64,000 nucleotides of DNA from CAIKMD01 sp963702925. Lineage in GTDB: Bacteria; Pseudomonadota; Alphaproteobacteria; ATCC43930; CGMCC-115725. Shown here piece by piece: positions 8,280 through 17,332 of the stretch. The DNA is taken from positions 4,030,001-4,094,000 of the forward strand of contig OY969771.1 of the NCBI GenBank assembly GCA_963702925.1. Reading direction: 5' to 3'. The stretch's first letter is position 1. The number at the start of each line of letters is the position of its first letter. Below the pieces are notes generated by a model. The model did not search any database. It was not told the DNA's origin and saw only the letters and a list, made by a program, of their open reading frames with translations. Position numbers and translations under genes: made by a program.

Positions 8280-8996
8280 ATGACCGCGCCGCATATTCTC
8301 GTCGTCGACGACCATCGCGAAATCCGCGAGTTGGTTTCTCGCTCCCTGGCGAAAGAGGGATTCCGGGTGAGTCTCGCAGCCGACGGCAAGGCGATGCGCA
8401 AGGTGTTGGCGGACAGCAGGATCGATTTGATCCTTCTCGATCTGATGCTGCCGGGAGAGGACGGGCTGGCGCTTTGCCGCTGGCTTCGTGCGGAAGGCGA
8501 TATTCCGATCATCATGCTCACCGCGAAGGGCGAAGAGGTGGATCGGGTCATCGGGCTCGAGATGGGCGCCGATGACTATTTAGCGAAACCATTTGGCAGC
8601 CGGGAGCTCATCGCTCGCATCAAGGCGGTGCTGCGCCGCAGCCGCCTGGAGCCCGCAACGGAGCGGCGGCATCAGCCGAAGTGTTTTCGTTTCGACCGAT
8701 GGCTTCTTAACACCGAGGCAAGGGAGTTGGCGCGCGATGACGGCGTGACCGTCCCGCTCAGCACCGGCGAATACGATCTGCTTCTGGTGCTGGTCGAGCG
8801 GCCGCAGCGGGTGTTGAGCCGCGATCAGCTCCTCGATCTCGCCCGCGGTCGATCCGCCGGCGCGCTCGACCGCAGCATCGATACGCAGGTGAGCCGGCTG
8901 CGCAGAAAAATCGAAAGGGACCCGGCCGATCCGAAGATCATCCAGACCGTTTGGGGCGGCGGCTATACCCTGGCGGCCGCAGTGAGCCAGGAATGA
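8280..8996 (+). CDS. OmpR/PhoB-family response regulator
   Basis: This 238-residue regulator has a receiver domain (about 1-118) with the acidic pair D10-D11, phosphoacceptor D54 in LILLDLMLP, and the conserved Lys in LAKPFG near residue 106. A winged-helix DNA-binding domain follows (about 135-235), including LDRSIDTQVSRLRRKIE. It should activate or repress transcription after phosphorylation by the kinase encoded next, whose ATG overlaps this stop codon (ATGA). The tandem repeat about 70 bases upstream is a candidate autoregulatory site. The likely stimulus is discussed under the kinase. Confidence 0.94.
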   Translation: MTAPHILVVDDHREIRELVSRSLAKEGFRVSLAADGKAMRKVLADSRIDLILLDLMLPGEDGLALCRWLRAEGDIPIIMLTAKGEEVDRVIGLEMGADDYLAKPFGSRELIARIKAVLRRSRLEPATERRHQPKCFRFDRWLLNTEARELARDDGVTVPLSTGEYDLLLVLVERPQRVLSRDQLLDLARGRSAGALDRSIDTQVSRLRRKIERDPADPKIIQTVWGGGYTLAAAVSQE

Positions 8997-10375
8997 GACC
9001 TTTCCTGCCCAAGAGCCTGTTCGGACAGACCTTGCTCATCCTCTTCGCCGGGCTTGCGATCTCGCATCTCGTCGGTGCCTGGATCTACACGACCGACCGC
9101 GAGGACGCCGTGCGCGCGGTCGGCGGCCTAGCCTTGGCGCAGCGCATCGCCAACCTGACGCAGCTTGTCGAGGATGCGCCCAACGAGTGGCGCGACCGGA
9201 TCGTCGCCGCGTCGAGCGATCCGACCTTCCGAATCACCTTGTCGGCGACGCCGCCGGATTTCGGCGCGGCGGATGATCGCGCGCCGGTTTCGCAGGTGAT
9301 CGAAGGGTTTCTTGCCGATCAGCTTTCCCAGCACAATGTGCAACAGATCCGCGTGGCCGTGGCTGGCACATCCGCGCCGCCTTTCGGCTTCGTGCACGAC
9401 CATCCGATGCCGATGGGACCGATGATGTATGCGATGGGCGCGTGGCGCGGGCTGGATGCCGCGGTTCAGTTGGTGGATGGACGATGGTTGTCTTTTGCGA
9501 CCGCATTGCCGGATACCGGTCCCGCCATGTCCTGGCAGTTCACTTTCTCGATGGCGATGACGGCGATCATTATTCTCGCCGTCTCGATCTGGGCGGTACA
9601 GCGCGTCACGGCGCCACTCGGCGGTATCGCCGCGGCGGCCGAGCGGCTGGGCAAGGATGTCGGTGCGCCCCCGCTCGCCGAGCGCGGCACGAGCGAGATG
9701 CGGCGGGCGGCGCGCGCCTTCAACGAGATGCAGGAACGCTTGCGCCGTCTCGTCGAAAATCGCACGCGGATGCTGGCCGCGATCTCGCACGATCTCCGCA
9801 CGCCGCTCACACTGTTGCGGCTCCGCGTGGAGAGTGTCGAGAATGCCGAAGAACGCGAGAAGATGCTCGCGACCATCGCGGATATGAACGGCATGATCGA
9901 GGCAACGCTCGGTTTTGCCCGGGATGAAGCCATGGCCGAGCCACGCCGTTCCACCGATCTGACGGCTCTCCTCGCGAGCATCGTCGACGACATGGCGGAC
10001 GCCGGAATGCCTGTGAGCCTGGCGCCCGCCGAGGCTGTTATCTACGAATGCCGGCCTGGCGCGATGAGGCGCGCCGTTATGAACTTGATCGACAACGCGG
10101 TCAAATACGGGAAGGTCGCGCGCGTCTCGATCCGCGAGGCAGCGCGAAGCGTCGATATCCTTGTTGAGGACGATGGGCCCGGCATTCCCGAAAGCGAGCT
10201 CGTCCGTGTCTTCCAACCCTTCTATCGGCTCGAAGAGTCGCGCAGCCGCGAAACCGGCGGCATCGGCTTGGGGCTGGCTATCGCGTTATCCATTGTCGAG
10301 GCGCATGGCGGCGCGCTGACGCTCGCGAACCGGAGCGGGGGAGGACTGCGCGCCGCGGTTGCGCTCCCGCGTTAG
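8993..10375 (+). CDS. EnvZ-type membrane histidine kinase with Met/His-rich sensor segment
   Basis: The 460-residue kinase has a transmembrane helix at about 10-32, a periplasmic sensor domain (about 33-180), a second helix (about 182-202), a HAMP domain, a HisKA domain with phosphoacceptor H266 in ISHDLRTPL, and an HATPase_c domain with NLIDNAVKYG, DDGPGIP and GGIGLGLAIA. Residues 134-149 of the sensor carry closely spaced His and Met (VHDHPMPMGPMMYAMG). The adjacent periplasmic protein shows the same bias, which suggests that the signal is a soft metal such as copper; this is inference. The start overlaps the regulator stop codon, so the pair is co-translated. Confidence 0.93.
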   Translation: MRPFLPKSLFGQTLLILFAGLAISHLVGAWIYTTDREDAVRAVGGLALAQRIANLTQLVEDAPNEWRDRIVAASSDPTFRITLSATPPDFGAADDRAPVSQVIEGFLADQLSQHNVQQIRVAVAGTSAPPFGFVHDHPMPMGPMMYAMGAWRGLDAAVQLVDGRWLSFATALPDTGPAMSWQFTFSMAMTAIIILAVSIWAVQRVTAPLGGIAAAAERLGKDVGAPPLAERGTSEMRRAARAFNEMQERLRRLVENRTRMLAAISHDLRTPLTLLRLRVESVENAEEREKMLATIADMNGMIEATLGFARDEAMAEPRRSTDLTALLASIVDDMADAGMPVSLAPAEAVIYECRPGAMRRAVMNLIDNAVKYGKVARVSIREAARSVDILVEDDGPGIPESELVRVFQPFYRLEESRSRETGGIGLGLAIALSIVEAHGGALTLANRSGGGLRAAVALPR

Positions 10376-10411
10376 CGCGGCAAGCCGAATCCCGAGCCGT
10401 CCGGCAGCTGG

Positions 10412-11809
10412 TCAGCGAGCCCCGGTATGGCTCGGCGTCGGAAGAACGCTTCCGTCCGTCACCGCATCCTCGAACTGGCGCGCGCCGAAGCGGCGCGTGC
10501 AGAGAATGGCAAGACAGACGGCACCCACGGTTCCGATCGCGAGGCAAATGGCGGGCGCGAGGAAGAGCTGGAAGTTGCTGAGATGCATGCCCACCAGCAT
10601 GCCGCCCAGCACTGGGCCGACCAGCGCCACGAGGCGGCCGACGGCCAAGCCCCAGCCGGCGCCTTTCGCGCGAATGGCGGTGAGATAGATCCGTCCCATC
10701 ACGCATTCCACGCCGTTGACGATGGCGATGATGCAGAACCCCGCCGCGGCGGTCAGAAACGAGATCAAGCTCGTGGAGAGGCCGGAAAGGCCGATGCTGG
10801 CGACGAGCGGCACGGAGATGAGGAACACGGTGATCAATGCCACGAGCCCGAAGCGCGCCATCATCGGCGCCATCAGCAGCGCGCCGACGATGCCGCCCAA
10901 CGACAGGAAGACCATGCGGCCGGCGGCTTGCTGCGTCGACAGGCCGGTGCCTTGCAGGACCGAGGGCAGCCAGCTCGACGTGAAATAGACGGCAAGGAGT
11001 CCGCAGCCGAGGCACAGCCAGATCAGCGGCGTGATCACCGCCAAGCGATGCGAGAACAGCGCCGCGGGCGACCAGCCCGATTTGATCGGCGGCTCGGAGA
11101 TCAGGAAGCGCGTGTCGGCGGAGACCGCGAGATCGGGCTGCATGCGGCGCGCGAGCTTCACGAGTTGCGGACGACGGCTCGGATGGAGGGTGAGGTATTT
11201 GATCGATTCCGGCATGAGCCATTGTGCCAGCGCCGCGATCAGGATCGGCCCGACGCCGCCGACGATCAGCAGGATGTGCCAGCCCTGGGTCGGCACGAAC
11301 TGGACCGTGACGAGGCCGGGCAAAAGCTGGCCGGTCGGCGCGCCGACCATGACGAGCAGCAGGAAAGCCGTCCGTGCGCGCGCCGGGGTGAGCTCGGCAA
11401 CCAGCGCGATCGCGTTCGGAATGGCGCCGCCGATCCCGAGGCCGATGAAGAAGCGGAGAAGGGTGAATTCGGAGAGGTTGGTCGTCCACAGCGACGCAAG
11501 GCTCAACACGCCGTAAAGAAGCGACGACCAGACGATCGCGCGCCGGCGTCCGAACTTATCGCCGACATGGCCGAAGGCCGCGGCGCCGATGATGATGCCG
11601 AGCAAGCTGATCGAGAACATCGGGCCGAGCTCTTGAGGCGGGAAATGCCAGGCCTTGATCAGCTCGGGCGCGATGAAGCCCGGCACGAAAATGTCGTAGC
11701 CGTCGATCACCGTGACGAGAAAGGCGACTCCGAGCAGAACATAGCTGAGGCGCCCGATCTTTTGCCCATCGACGAGCTGGCCGACATCGACGGTTGCTTG
11801 TGCCATCAT
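10412..11809 (-). CDS. MFS transporter, aromatic acid:H+ symporter (AAHS) type
   Basis: The protein, about 465 residues, has twelve predicted membrane helices and the AAHS signature DGYDIF in helix 1, where PcaK and relatives have a conserved DGxD. The MFS loop 2-3 motif reads GHVGDKFGRRR and the AELTPARAR motif follows helix 4-5. Family members import protocatechuate, benzoate or related aromatic acids with protons; the substrate here is unknown, and no catabolic genes lie nearby. A GGAGAAG ribosome site precedes two adjacent ATGs at 11809 and 11806; an upstream in-frame GTG at 11818 is less likely. It converges on the kinase gene. Confidence 0.88.
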   Translation of the reverse strand: MMAQATVDVGQLVDGQKIGRLSYVLLGVAFLVTVIDGYDIFVPGFIAPELIKAWHFPPQELGPMFSISLLGIIIGAAAFGHVGDKFGRRRAIVWSSLLYGVLSLASLWTTNLSEFTLLRFFIGLGIGGAIPNAIALVAELTPARARTAFLLLVMVGAPTGQLLPGLVTVQFVPTQGWHILLIVGGVGPILIAALAQWLMPESIKYLTLHPSRRPQLVKLARRMQPDLAVSADTRFLISEPPIKSGWSPAALFSHRLAVITPLIWLCLGCGLLAVYFTSSWLPSVLQGTGLSTQQAAGRMVFLSLGGIVGALLMAPMMARFGLVALITVFLISVPLVASIGLSGLSTSLISFLTAAAGFCIIAIVNGVECVMGRIYLTAIRAKGAGWGLAVGRLVALVGPVLGGMLVGMHLSNFQLFLAPAICLAIGTVGAVCLAILCTRRFGARQFEDAVTDGSVLPTPSHTGAR

Positions 11810-12010
11810 CTTCTCCACTGTTTCCGTTCGGCGCCGTTACGTCGCCGATCCCTTGTCGCCGCGACCCTTGAGGCTGCGGCATCAAACGAAATGCTCAATA
11901 TTCCTCTTCCGGCCGGTGTTGCACGGTCGGAATGCACAGTTAGGGCTTGGACGTGGCTTCCGTCGTTGATCTAGATCAACCGGTAGGGCCGGCTTCAACC
12001 ACGTGACAGC

Positions 12011-12871
12011 TTAGTTAAGACGTTTCCCCAGCCGCCCCGCGAGATCCTGGATATATTGCCAGGCAACCCGGCCGGAACGCGCGCCGCGGGTGATCGCCCA
12101 TTCACCGGCTTCGGCGCGCATTTTGTCCTCGGGATAGTCGAGGCCGAAATGCTTGGCATAGCCTTGCACCATGGCGAAGAAAGTCTGCTGATCGCAGGCA
12201 TGAAAGCCGAGCCACAGACCGAAGCGGTCCGAGAGCGAGACTTTCTCCTCGACCGCTTCGCCCGGATTGATCGCGCTCGAGCGCTCATTCTCGATCATGT
12301 CGCGCGACAGAAGATGACGCCGGTTCGAGGTGGCATAGAGCACGACATTGTCCGGCCGGCCTTCGATGCCGCCTTCGAGCACGGCTTTCAGGGATTTGTA
12401 GCTCGTGTCCTGCTGGTCGAAGGAGAGATCGTCGCAAAAGAGGATGCAGCGGCGTTTGGTTTGGCGCAGCAGGCCGAGCAGAATCGGCAGGCTCGGAATA
12501 TCCTCGCGGTGGATCTCGACCAGCACCAGCGCACGCGCTTTCTCGGCATTGACGGCGGCATGCGCCGCTTTCACCAGCGACGATTTGCCCATGCCGCGCG
12601 CGCCCCACAGCAGCACGTTGTTGGCCGGCAGGCCCTGGGCGAAGCGGCGGGTATTGTCGAGCAGAATGTCGCGGACCCGCTCGATGCCTTGCAGCAGGCC
12701 GAGATCGACCCGGTTGACCGTTTTCACCGGCTCGAGGAGTTCGCGGTCGGCATGCCAGACGAAGGCGTCGGCGGCGTTGAAATCGTTGCGCGGGCGCTCG
12801 GGCGGGGCCTGGCGCTCCAAAGCCGCGGCGATACGCGCCAAGAGCTCCTTGGTCTTTACCTTCTCGGTCAT
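12011..12871 (-). CDS. DUF815-family AAA+ ATPase
   Basis: The 286-residue cytoplasmic ATPase has Walker A NVLLWGARGMGKSSLVKA near residue 87, Walker B CILFCDDLSF and a sensor-1 type motif YATSNRRHLL. Conserved blocks such as SLSDRFGLWLGF and RSGRVAWQYIQDL match the DUF815 family, whose function is not established. The frame stays open upstream across yajC and much of secD, but only the part from the ATG at 12871 (MTEKVKTKELL) is protein-like. It is divergent from yajC-secD-secF, an arrangement seen in other alphaproteobacteria. Confidence 0.9.
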   Translation of the reverse strand: MTEKVKTKELLARIAAALERQAPPERPRNDFNAADAFVWHADRELLEPVKTVNRVDLGLLQGIERVRDILLDNTRRFAQGLPANNVLLWGARGMGKSSLVKAAHAAVNAEKARALVLVEIHREDIPSLPILLGLLRQTKRRCILFCDDLSFDQQDTSYKSLKAVLEGGIEGRPDNVVLYATSNRRHLLSRDMIENERSSAINPGEAVEEKVSLSDRFGLWLGFHACDQQTFFAMVQGYAKHFGLDYPEDKMRAEAGEWAITRGARSGRVAWQYIQDLAGRLGKRLN

Positions 12872-13045
12872 CGCCCTGCCTTGCACCATGGTCGCCACCA
12901 TAAAAACCGCGCCATGATAGCTTGGAGCGACCCCGCCGCAAGGCGGCCCCTTGCTTGCGCTTTGGCCTGCCATCCAGTACCAATGCGCCGCGGCGGAGGC
13001 GCTTTGGCGCCCCCGGCCGGCCGCTTTTCGCGAGGGAGTTCGAGG

Positions 13046-13501
13046 ATGCTGATTTCGCCGGCTTACGCCCAGACATCTTCTGGGCTCGGCAGCCCCGATA
13101 TGCTGGTGCAGATCGCGCCGCTGGCCCTGATCTTCGTCGTCTTCTATTTCTTCCTCATCCGCCCGCAACAGCAAAAAGCCAAGCAGCAGCGCGCCATGCT
13201 CGACGCGATCCGCCGCGGCGACCGCGTTGTGACCGGCGGCGGTATAATCGGTACGGTGGCGAAGGTCGTCAATAACGAGGAAGTGCTGCTCGACATCGCC
13301 GACAATGTGCGCGTGCGCGTGGTGCGCAGCACGATCGCCCAAGTGCTGGCCAAGACCGAGCCGGTAGCGGCGAAGGACAGCAAGGACAAGGACGGCTCGG
13401 ATAAAGAGCCGCCGGCCAAGGAAGGCGAGACCGTCGCCGCCGATGCCTCTGGCGCGAAGGAGGAAACGCCCGCCTGGCGTCGCATGCTGGGGCTGCGCTA
13501 G
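13046..13501 (+). CDS. yajC: preprotein translocase subunit YajC
   Basis: YajC is a small inner-membrane partner of the SecDF complex that assists Sec-dependent export. The 151-residue protein has one transmembrane helix (about 20-41, APLALIFVVFYFFLIRPQQ), and the RPQQ motif is followed by the KVVTGGGIIGTV-like cytoplasmic domain (here RVVTGGGIIGTV). The C-terminal tail from about residue 107 is Lys/Asp/Glu-rich and longer than in E. coli YajC. A GAGG ribosome site precedes the ATG at 13046. secD follows after 33 bases. Confidence 0.95.
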   Translation: MLISPAYAQTSSGLGSPDMLVQIAPLALIFVVFYFFLIRPQQQKAKQQRAMLDAIRRGDRVVTGGGIIGTVAKVVNNEEVLLDIADNVRVRVVRSTIAQVLAKTEPVAAKDSKDKDGSDKEPPAKEGETVAADASGAKEETPAWRRMLGLR

Positions 13502-13534
13502 CCCCCCGGCATCGGCCCGAGACGAGGCGCGCCC

Positions 13535-15112
13535 ATGCTCTATTTTGAGAAATGGAAGCTCATCCTGATTCTCGGGGTCTGCGCGCTCGGCGTGATCTTC
13601 GCGTTGCCCAACGCCTTTGCACCCGAGACGCTCGCTTCCTGGCCGTCCTTCTTTCCGAAGAAGCAAGTCTCGCTCGGCCTCGATCTGCGCGGCGGCTCGC
13701 ATCTGCTGCTCGAGGTCGATATGGGCGCGGTCGAGAAGGAACGCCTTGTCGGGCTGGTTGACGAGATGCGCACGCAGATGCTTGCGACGAAGATCGGCTA
13801 TAGCGATCTCTCCTCCGACAACAACCACGTCAGTTTCGCCTTGCGCGATGCCGACCGCGCCAAAGATGTGCGCGACATCGTCACCAAGATCGATCCCGAG
13901 ATCGATACGCAGATCGGCTCGAACGGCACGGTGGTGCTGACGCCAAACCCGATCGCGCTGACGCAGCGCCGCGCCTCGGCGGTCGAGCAATCGATCGAGA
14001 TCGTGCGCCGGCGGATCGACGAGACCGGCACCAAGGAACCGACCATCCAGCGCGAGGGCGACGATCGCATTCTGGTCCAGCTTCCGGGCGTCGAGAATCC
14101 CGAGCACGTTAAGGAATTGCTCGGCAAGACCGCGAAGATGACCTTCCAGCTGGTCGACGTGAACGCCTCGCCGGCCGATGCGCGCAGCGGAAAGCTGCCG
14201 GCAGGCGACGAGCTTCTGCCCAGCGACCAGACCGTCAACGGCCAGCCGACGCAGTATTACGTCGTGCGCCGCCGCGTCATGGTGAGCGGCGACACCTTGA
14301 TCGACGCGCAACCGACCTTCGGCCAGAACAACGAGCCGGTGGTGAGCTTCACCTTCGATTCGACCGGCGCGCGGCGTTTCGCCGATGCGACCAAGGACAA
14401 TGTGAAGAAACCCTTCGCGATCGTGCTCGACAACAAGGTGATCAGCGCGCCGGTGATTCAGGAGCCGATCCTGGGCGGCAAAGGCCAGATCTCTGGCAGC
14501 TTCACGACGCAGACGGCCAATGATCTCGCTTTGCTGCTGCGCGCCGGCGCCTTGCCCGCGCCCTTGACCGTGCTCGAAGAGCGTACCGTCGGCCCCGATC
14601 TCGGCGCGGATTCGATCCATGCCGGCGCGCTCGCCAGCATCGTCGGCGTCGTACTGGTGATCGTGTTCATGATCGTGTTCTACGGGCTCTTCGGGATTTT
14701 CGCCGACATCGCGCTGTTCTTCAATTTGTGCCTTATCCTGGCAAGCCTGTCGCTCTTGGGCGCAACCTTGACCTTGCCCGGCATCGCCGGCATCGCGCTC
14801 ACCATGGGCATGGCGGTCGACGCCAATGTGCTGATCTATGAGCGTATCCGCGAAGAGCTGCGCGGCGGGCGCACCTTGATCTCGTCGCTTCAGGCCGGGT
14901 TCGAGCGCGCCTTCGGCACGATTCTCGACAGCCATGTCACCACCTTGGTCGCCGGCGCGCTGATGTTCTGGCTCGGCTCCGGCCCGGTCAAAGGCTTCGC
15001 CGTGACCTTGAGCATCGGCGTGCTCACCTCGCTGTTTTCGGCGATCCTGGTCACGCGGCTCGAGATCGTCACTTGGCTGCGCCGGATGAAGCCCAAAGAG
15101 ATCCCGATCTGA
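13535..15112 (+). CDS. secD: protein translocase subunit SecD
   Basis: SecD forms, with SecF, a proton-driven membrane complex that helps pull proteins through SecYEG. The 525-residue protein has an N-terminal helix, a large periplasmic P1 region (about 35-345) including the VSLGLDLRGGSHLLLEV segment, and five C-terminal membrane helices (about 355-510) with GMAVDANVLIYERIREEL in the conserved helix-loop. The length is in the usual bacterial range. Its TGA overlaps the secF ATG (TGATG), so the two are translationally coupled. Confidence 0.97.
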   Translation: MLYFEKWKLILILGVCALGVIFALPNAFAPETLASWPSFFPKKQVSLGLDLRGGSHLLLEVDMGAVEKERLVGLVDEMRTQMLATKIGYSDLSSDNNHVSFALRDADRAKDVRDIVTKIDPEIDTQIGSNGTVVLTPNPIALTQRRASAVEQSIEIVRRRIDETGTKEPTIQREGDDRILVQLPGVENPEHVKELLGKTAKMTFQLVDVNASPADARSGKLPAGDELLPSDQTVNGQPTQYYVVRRRVMVSGDTLIDAQPTFGQNNEPVVSFTFDSTGARRFADATKDNVKKPFAIVLDNKVISAPVIQEPILGGKGQISGSFTTQTANDLALLLRAGALPAPLTVLEERTVGPDLGADSIHAGALASIVGVVLVIVFMIVFYGLFGIFADIALFFNLCLILASLSLLGATLTLPGIAGIALTMGMAVDANVLIYERIREELRGGRTLISSLQAGFERAFGTILDSHVTTLVAGALMFWLGSGPVKGFAVTLSIGVLTSLFSAILVTRLEIVTWLRRMKPKEIPI

Positions 15113-16065
15113 TGGCTTTGCACCCGCTGATTAAAATCCGCCGCATCCCCAACATCAATTTCATGGGGCTGCACAAGCTCGGCTTTGCGCTGTCCTTGCT
15201 GATGACCTTGGGCTCGATCGTGCTGTTCCTCGTCCAGGGACTCAATTACGGCATCGATTTCAGCGGCGGCACCATTATCGAGGCGCGCACGACCAACGGG
15301 CCGGCCGACCTCAGCACGATGCGCGCGCAACTCGACGGGCTCGGGCTGGGCGATGTCTCGCTGCAGGGCTTCGGGACGCCGAGCGATGTGCTGATCCGGC
15401 TGCAACGCCAGCCCGGCAACGATGCGGCGCAGGAGCAAGCGGTTCAGATCGTCAAGCAGAAACTCGGCGACGGGATCGAATATCGCCGCACCGAAGTGGT
15501 CGGGCCGAAGGTCGGCGCCGAGCTCATCCGCGCCGGCACGATCGCTACCATCCTCGCACTGTGCGCCATCGCGGTTTATGTCTGGTTCCGTTTCGAATGG
15601 CAGTTCGGCGTCGGCGCGATGCTGTCGACCTTGCACGATACGATCACGACGGTCGGGCTGTTCTCGCTGTTGCAGATCGAGTTCAACCTCACGACGCTCG
15701 CCGCGATCCTCACCATTGCCGGCTATTCGATCAACGACACGGTGGTGATCTATGATCGCGTGCGCGAGACCATGCGCAAGCACCGCACCATGGATTTCGC
15801 CGAGCTGATCAATAAGAGCCTGAACGAAACCTTGTCGCGCACGATCCTGACCGTGAGCACCACGACGCTTGCCGTGTTGTCGCTGCTGATCTTCGGCGGC
15901 GAGGTGCTGCGCGGCTTCTCGATCGCGATGCTCTGGGGCATCGTCGTCGGCACCTATTCCTCGCTCTTCATCGCCGCGCCCATGCTCTATTACATCCGGC
16001 CGCGGCGCGGCGGTCCGGCGAAGGAAGGTTCCGGCCAAGCCGTGACGGCGCCCGAGGCAACGTGA
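15112..16065 (+). CDS. secF: protein translocase subunit SecF
   Basis: The 317-residue partner of SecD has an N-terminal helix, a shorter periplasmic domain starting at GIDFSGGTIIEAR, and five C-terminal helices with the conserved YSINDTVVIYDRVRE motif. The ATG at 15112 overlaps the secD stop. A short polar tail rich in Gly, Pro and Ala ends the protein. Its own stop overlaps the GTG start of the Mth938-like gene, extending the coupled operon. Confidence 0.97.
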   Translation: MALHPLIKIRRIPNINFMGLHKLGFALSLLMTLGSIVLFLVQGLNYGIDFSGGTIIEARTTNGPADLSTMRAQLDGLGLGDVSLQGFGTPSDVLIRLQRQPGNDAAQEQAVQIVKQKLGDGIEYRRTEVVGPKVGAELIRAGTIATILALCAIAVYVWFRFEWQFGVGAMLSTLHDTITTVGLFSLLQIEFNLTTLAAILTIAGYSINDTVVIYDRVRETMRKHRTMDFAELINKSLNETLSRTILTVSTTTLAVLSLLIFGGEVLRGFSIAMLWGIVVGTYSSLFIAAPMLYYIRPRRGGPAKEGSGQAVTAPEAT

Positions 16066-16439
16066 CCCTCAACATCACCCCGCTTGGTCCGACCGACCGA
16101 CAGGTGATCGAAAGCTACAACGCGCAAGGCTTCCGGGTAAGTGGCGTGCTCCATCGCGGCGCGATCATCGTGCTGCCGCAGGCGATCCATACTTGGTCAG
16201 TCGCGAGCATTGCCGAGATTTCGCTCGCCAATCTGGCGCCGGTGGTGGACGCGGGCGCGCAGATTCTCCTGCTCGGTTGCGGCAAGCGCATGGCGCAAGT
16301 GCCGCCGGAATTGCGCCAGGCTTTGCGCGGACGCGGCGTTGTCATCGAGCCGATGGACACCGGCGCTGCGTGCCGGACCTATAACGTGCTGCTCGCCGAG
16401 GACCGGCGGGTTGCCGCGGCGCTTTTGCCGCTAGCTTAA
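16062..16439 (+). CDS. Mth938/NDUFAF3-like protein (DUF498)
   Basis: This 125-residue protein matches the Mth938-like fold shared with the mitochondrial complex I assembly factor NDUFAF3. Visible family blocks are the start TPLGPTDRQVIESYNAQGFRVSG, here split as GFRVSGVLHRGAIIVLP, and LLLGCGKRMAQVPPELR. In alphaproteobacteria it typically sits after secF. The start is GTG overlapping the secF stop (GTGA). A role in respiratory complex I assembly is inferred from the mitochondrial homologue and from the NDUFAF6-like gene 2 kb downstream. A strong bidirectional terminator follows. Confidence 0.88.
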   Translation: MTLNITPLGPTDRQVIESYNAQGFRVSGVLHRGAIIVLPQAIHTWSVASIAEISLANLAPVVDAGAQILLLGCGKRMAQVPPELRQALRGRGVVIEPMDTGAACRTYNVLLAEDRRVAAALLPLA

Positions 16440-16458
16440 AAAAAAGAGCGCAAAAACA

Positions 16459-16482
16459 AAACGGGGCCATATGGCCCCGTTT
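16459..16482. terminator. bidirectional terminator between the secDF operon and sodB
   Basis: A perfect 12-base inverted repeat without loop bases (AAACGGGGCCAT / ATGGCCCCGTTT) sits between the converging genes. On the minus strand it is followed by a long T-rich run (the complement of the A-rich stretch 16438-16460), so it is a classical intrinsic terminator for sodB; on the plus strand a short T run ends the secDF operon. Confidence 0.85.
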
Positions 16483-16511
16483 CGCTTACTTGCTTGCACT
16501 GATCGCGCGGC

Positions 16512-17114
16512 TTAGCGCGCCTTGGCGAGATTGGCGGCGACGAAATCCCAATTCACCAGGTGGTCGAGGAAGGCCGACACGAAATCGGGCCGACGGTTCT
16601 GATAATCGAGATAATAGGCGTGCTCCCACACATCGACGGTGAGAAGCGCGGTCTGTCCCAGGGAAAGCGGGTTCACGGCGTTGGGCGTCTTGGTGACCTT
16701 GATCTTGCCGGCGTCGGCGACCAGCCAGGCCCAACCGCTGCCGAATTGAGTCACGGCCGCCTGCTTGAATTCTTCCTTGAATTTGTCGAAGCCGCCGAAC
16801 GCGCCTTCGATCGCACTCGCCACCGCAGCGGAAGGCTTTCCGCCGCCTTGCGGCTTCATCGAATTCCAGAAGAAGGTGTGGTTCCACACCTGAGCGGCGT
16901 TGTTGAAGATCCCGGCCTTGGCGTCGTCCTTGGCCGTGCTCTTGATGATGTCTTCGAGCGATTGCGCCGCCAGCGGCGAGTCCTTCACCAGATTGTTCAA
17001 ATTGGTGACATAGGCCTGATGATGCTTGCCGTGATGGAAATCGAGCGTCTTCGCCGAGATCTGGGGCTCGAGCGCATCTTTGGAATAGGGCAGGGGCGGC
17101 AGCTCAAATGACAT
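16512..17114 (-). CDS. sodB: iron superoxide dismutase
   Basis: This enzyme converts superoxide to oxygen and hydrogen peroxide in the cytoplasm. The 200-residue length is typical. Metal ligands are visible as the His in HHGKHHQAYV, the His in QVWNHTFFW and the D-x3-H in DVWEHAYYLDY. The Gln in NNAAQVWNH corresponds to the second-sphere Gln of Fe-type enzymes, which favours iron over manganese. No signal peptide is present. It is monocistronic, with a bidirectional terminator downstream. Confidence 0.96.
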   Translation of the reverse strand: MSFELPPLPYSKDALEPQISAKTLDFHHGKHHQAYVTNLNNLVKDSPLAAQSLEDIIKSTAKDDAKAGIFNNAAQVWNHTFFWNSMKPQGGGKPSAAVASAIEGAFGGFDKFKEEFKQAAVTQFGSGWAWLVADAGKIKVTKTPNAVNPLSLGQTALLTVDVWEHAYYLDYQNRRPDFVSAFLDHLVNWDFVAANLAKAR

Positions 17115-17288
17115 GACGTGTCCTCACACAGTTGCACGGTTTCAAGACGCACCGCCCTTCGGGCAGCACATGCGCTTCCATAGCTTGACGTTGATGTCGC
17201 GCGCGAGAAGATCGAGGCCCGCGTTTCATTAAATCTATTTAATGCACGTGGCGCGCGAACGAAAGCGGATACATGCGCCGAAAATAGA

Positions 17289-17311
17289 AACGGGGCCGCG
17301 CGGGCCCCGTT
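17289..17311 (-). terminator. intrinsic terminator of the PuuD-like gene
   Basis: AACGGGGCC (17289-17297) pairs with GGCCCCGTT (17303-17311) around a five-base loop. On the minus strand the stem is followed by TCTATTTT, giving a convincing intrinsic terminator about 20 bases beyond the stop codon of the gene at 17333. Confidence 0.8.
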
Positions 17312-17332
17312 CCGTGGCGATATCGTGACTGC

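Noticed and set aside
10427..11974. 515-codon plus-strand frame opposite the MFS transporter
   Set aside because: It is antisense to a clear membrane transporter and consists mostly of Arg, Asp, Glu and His without any domain.
12872..14935. Long minus-strand reading frame running from the DUF815 gene across yajC and secD
   Set aside because: Only the part below 12871 is protein-like; the rest is antisense to well-conserved yajC and secD and has the Arg/His/Asp-rich composition typical of GC-rich shadow frames.
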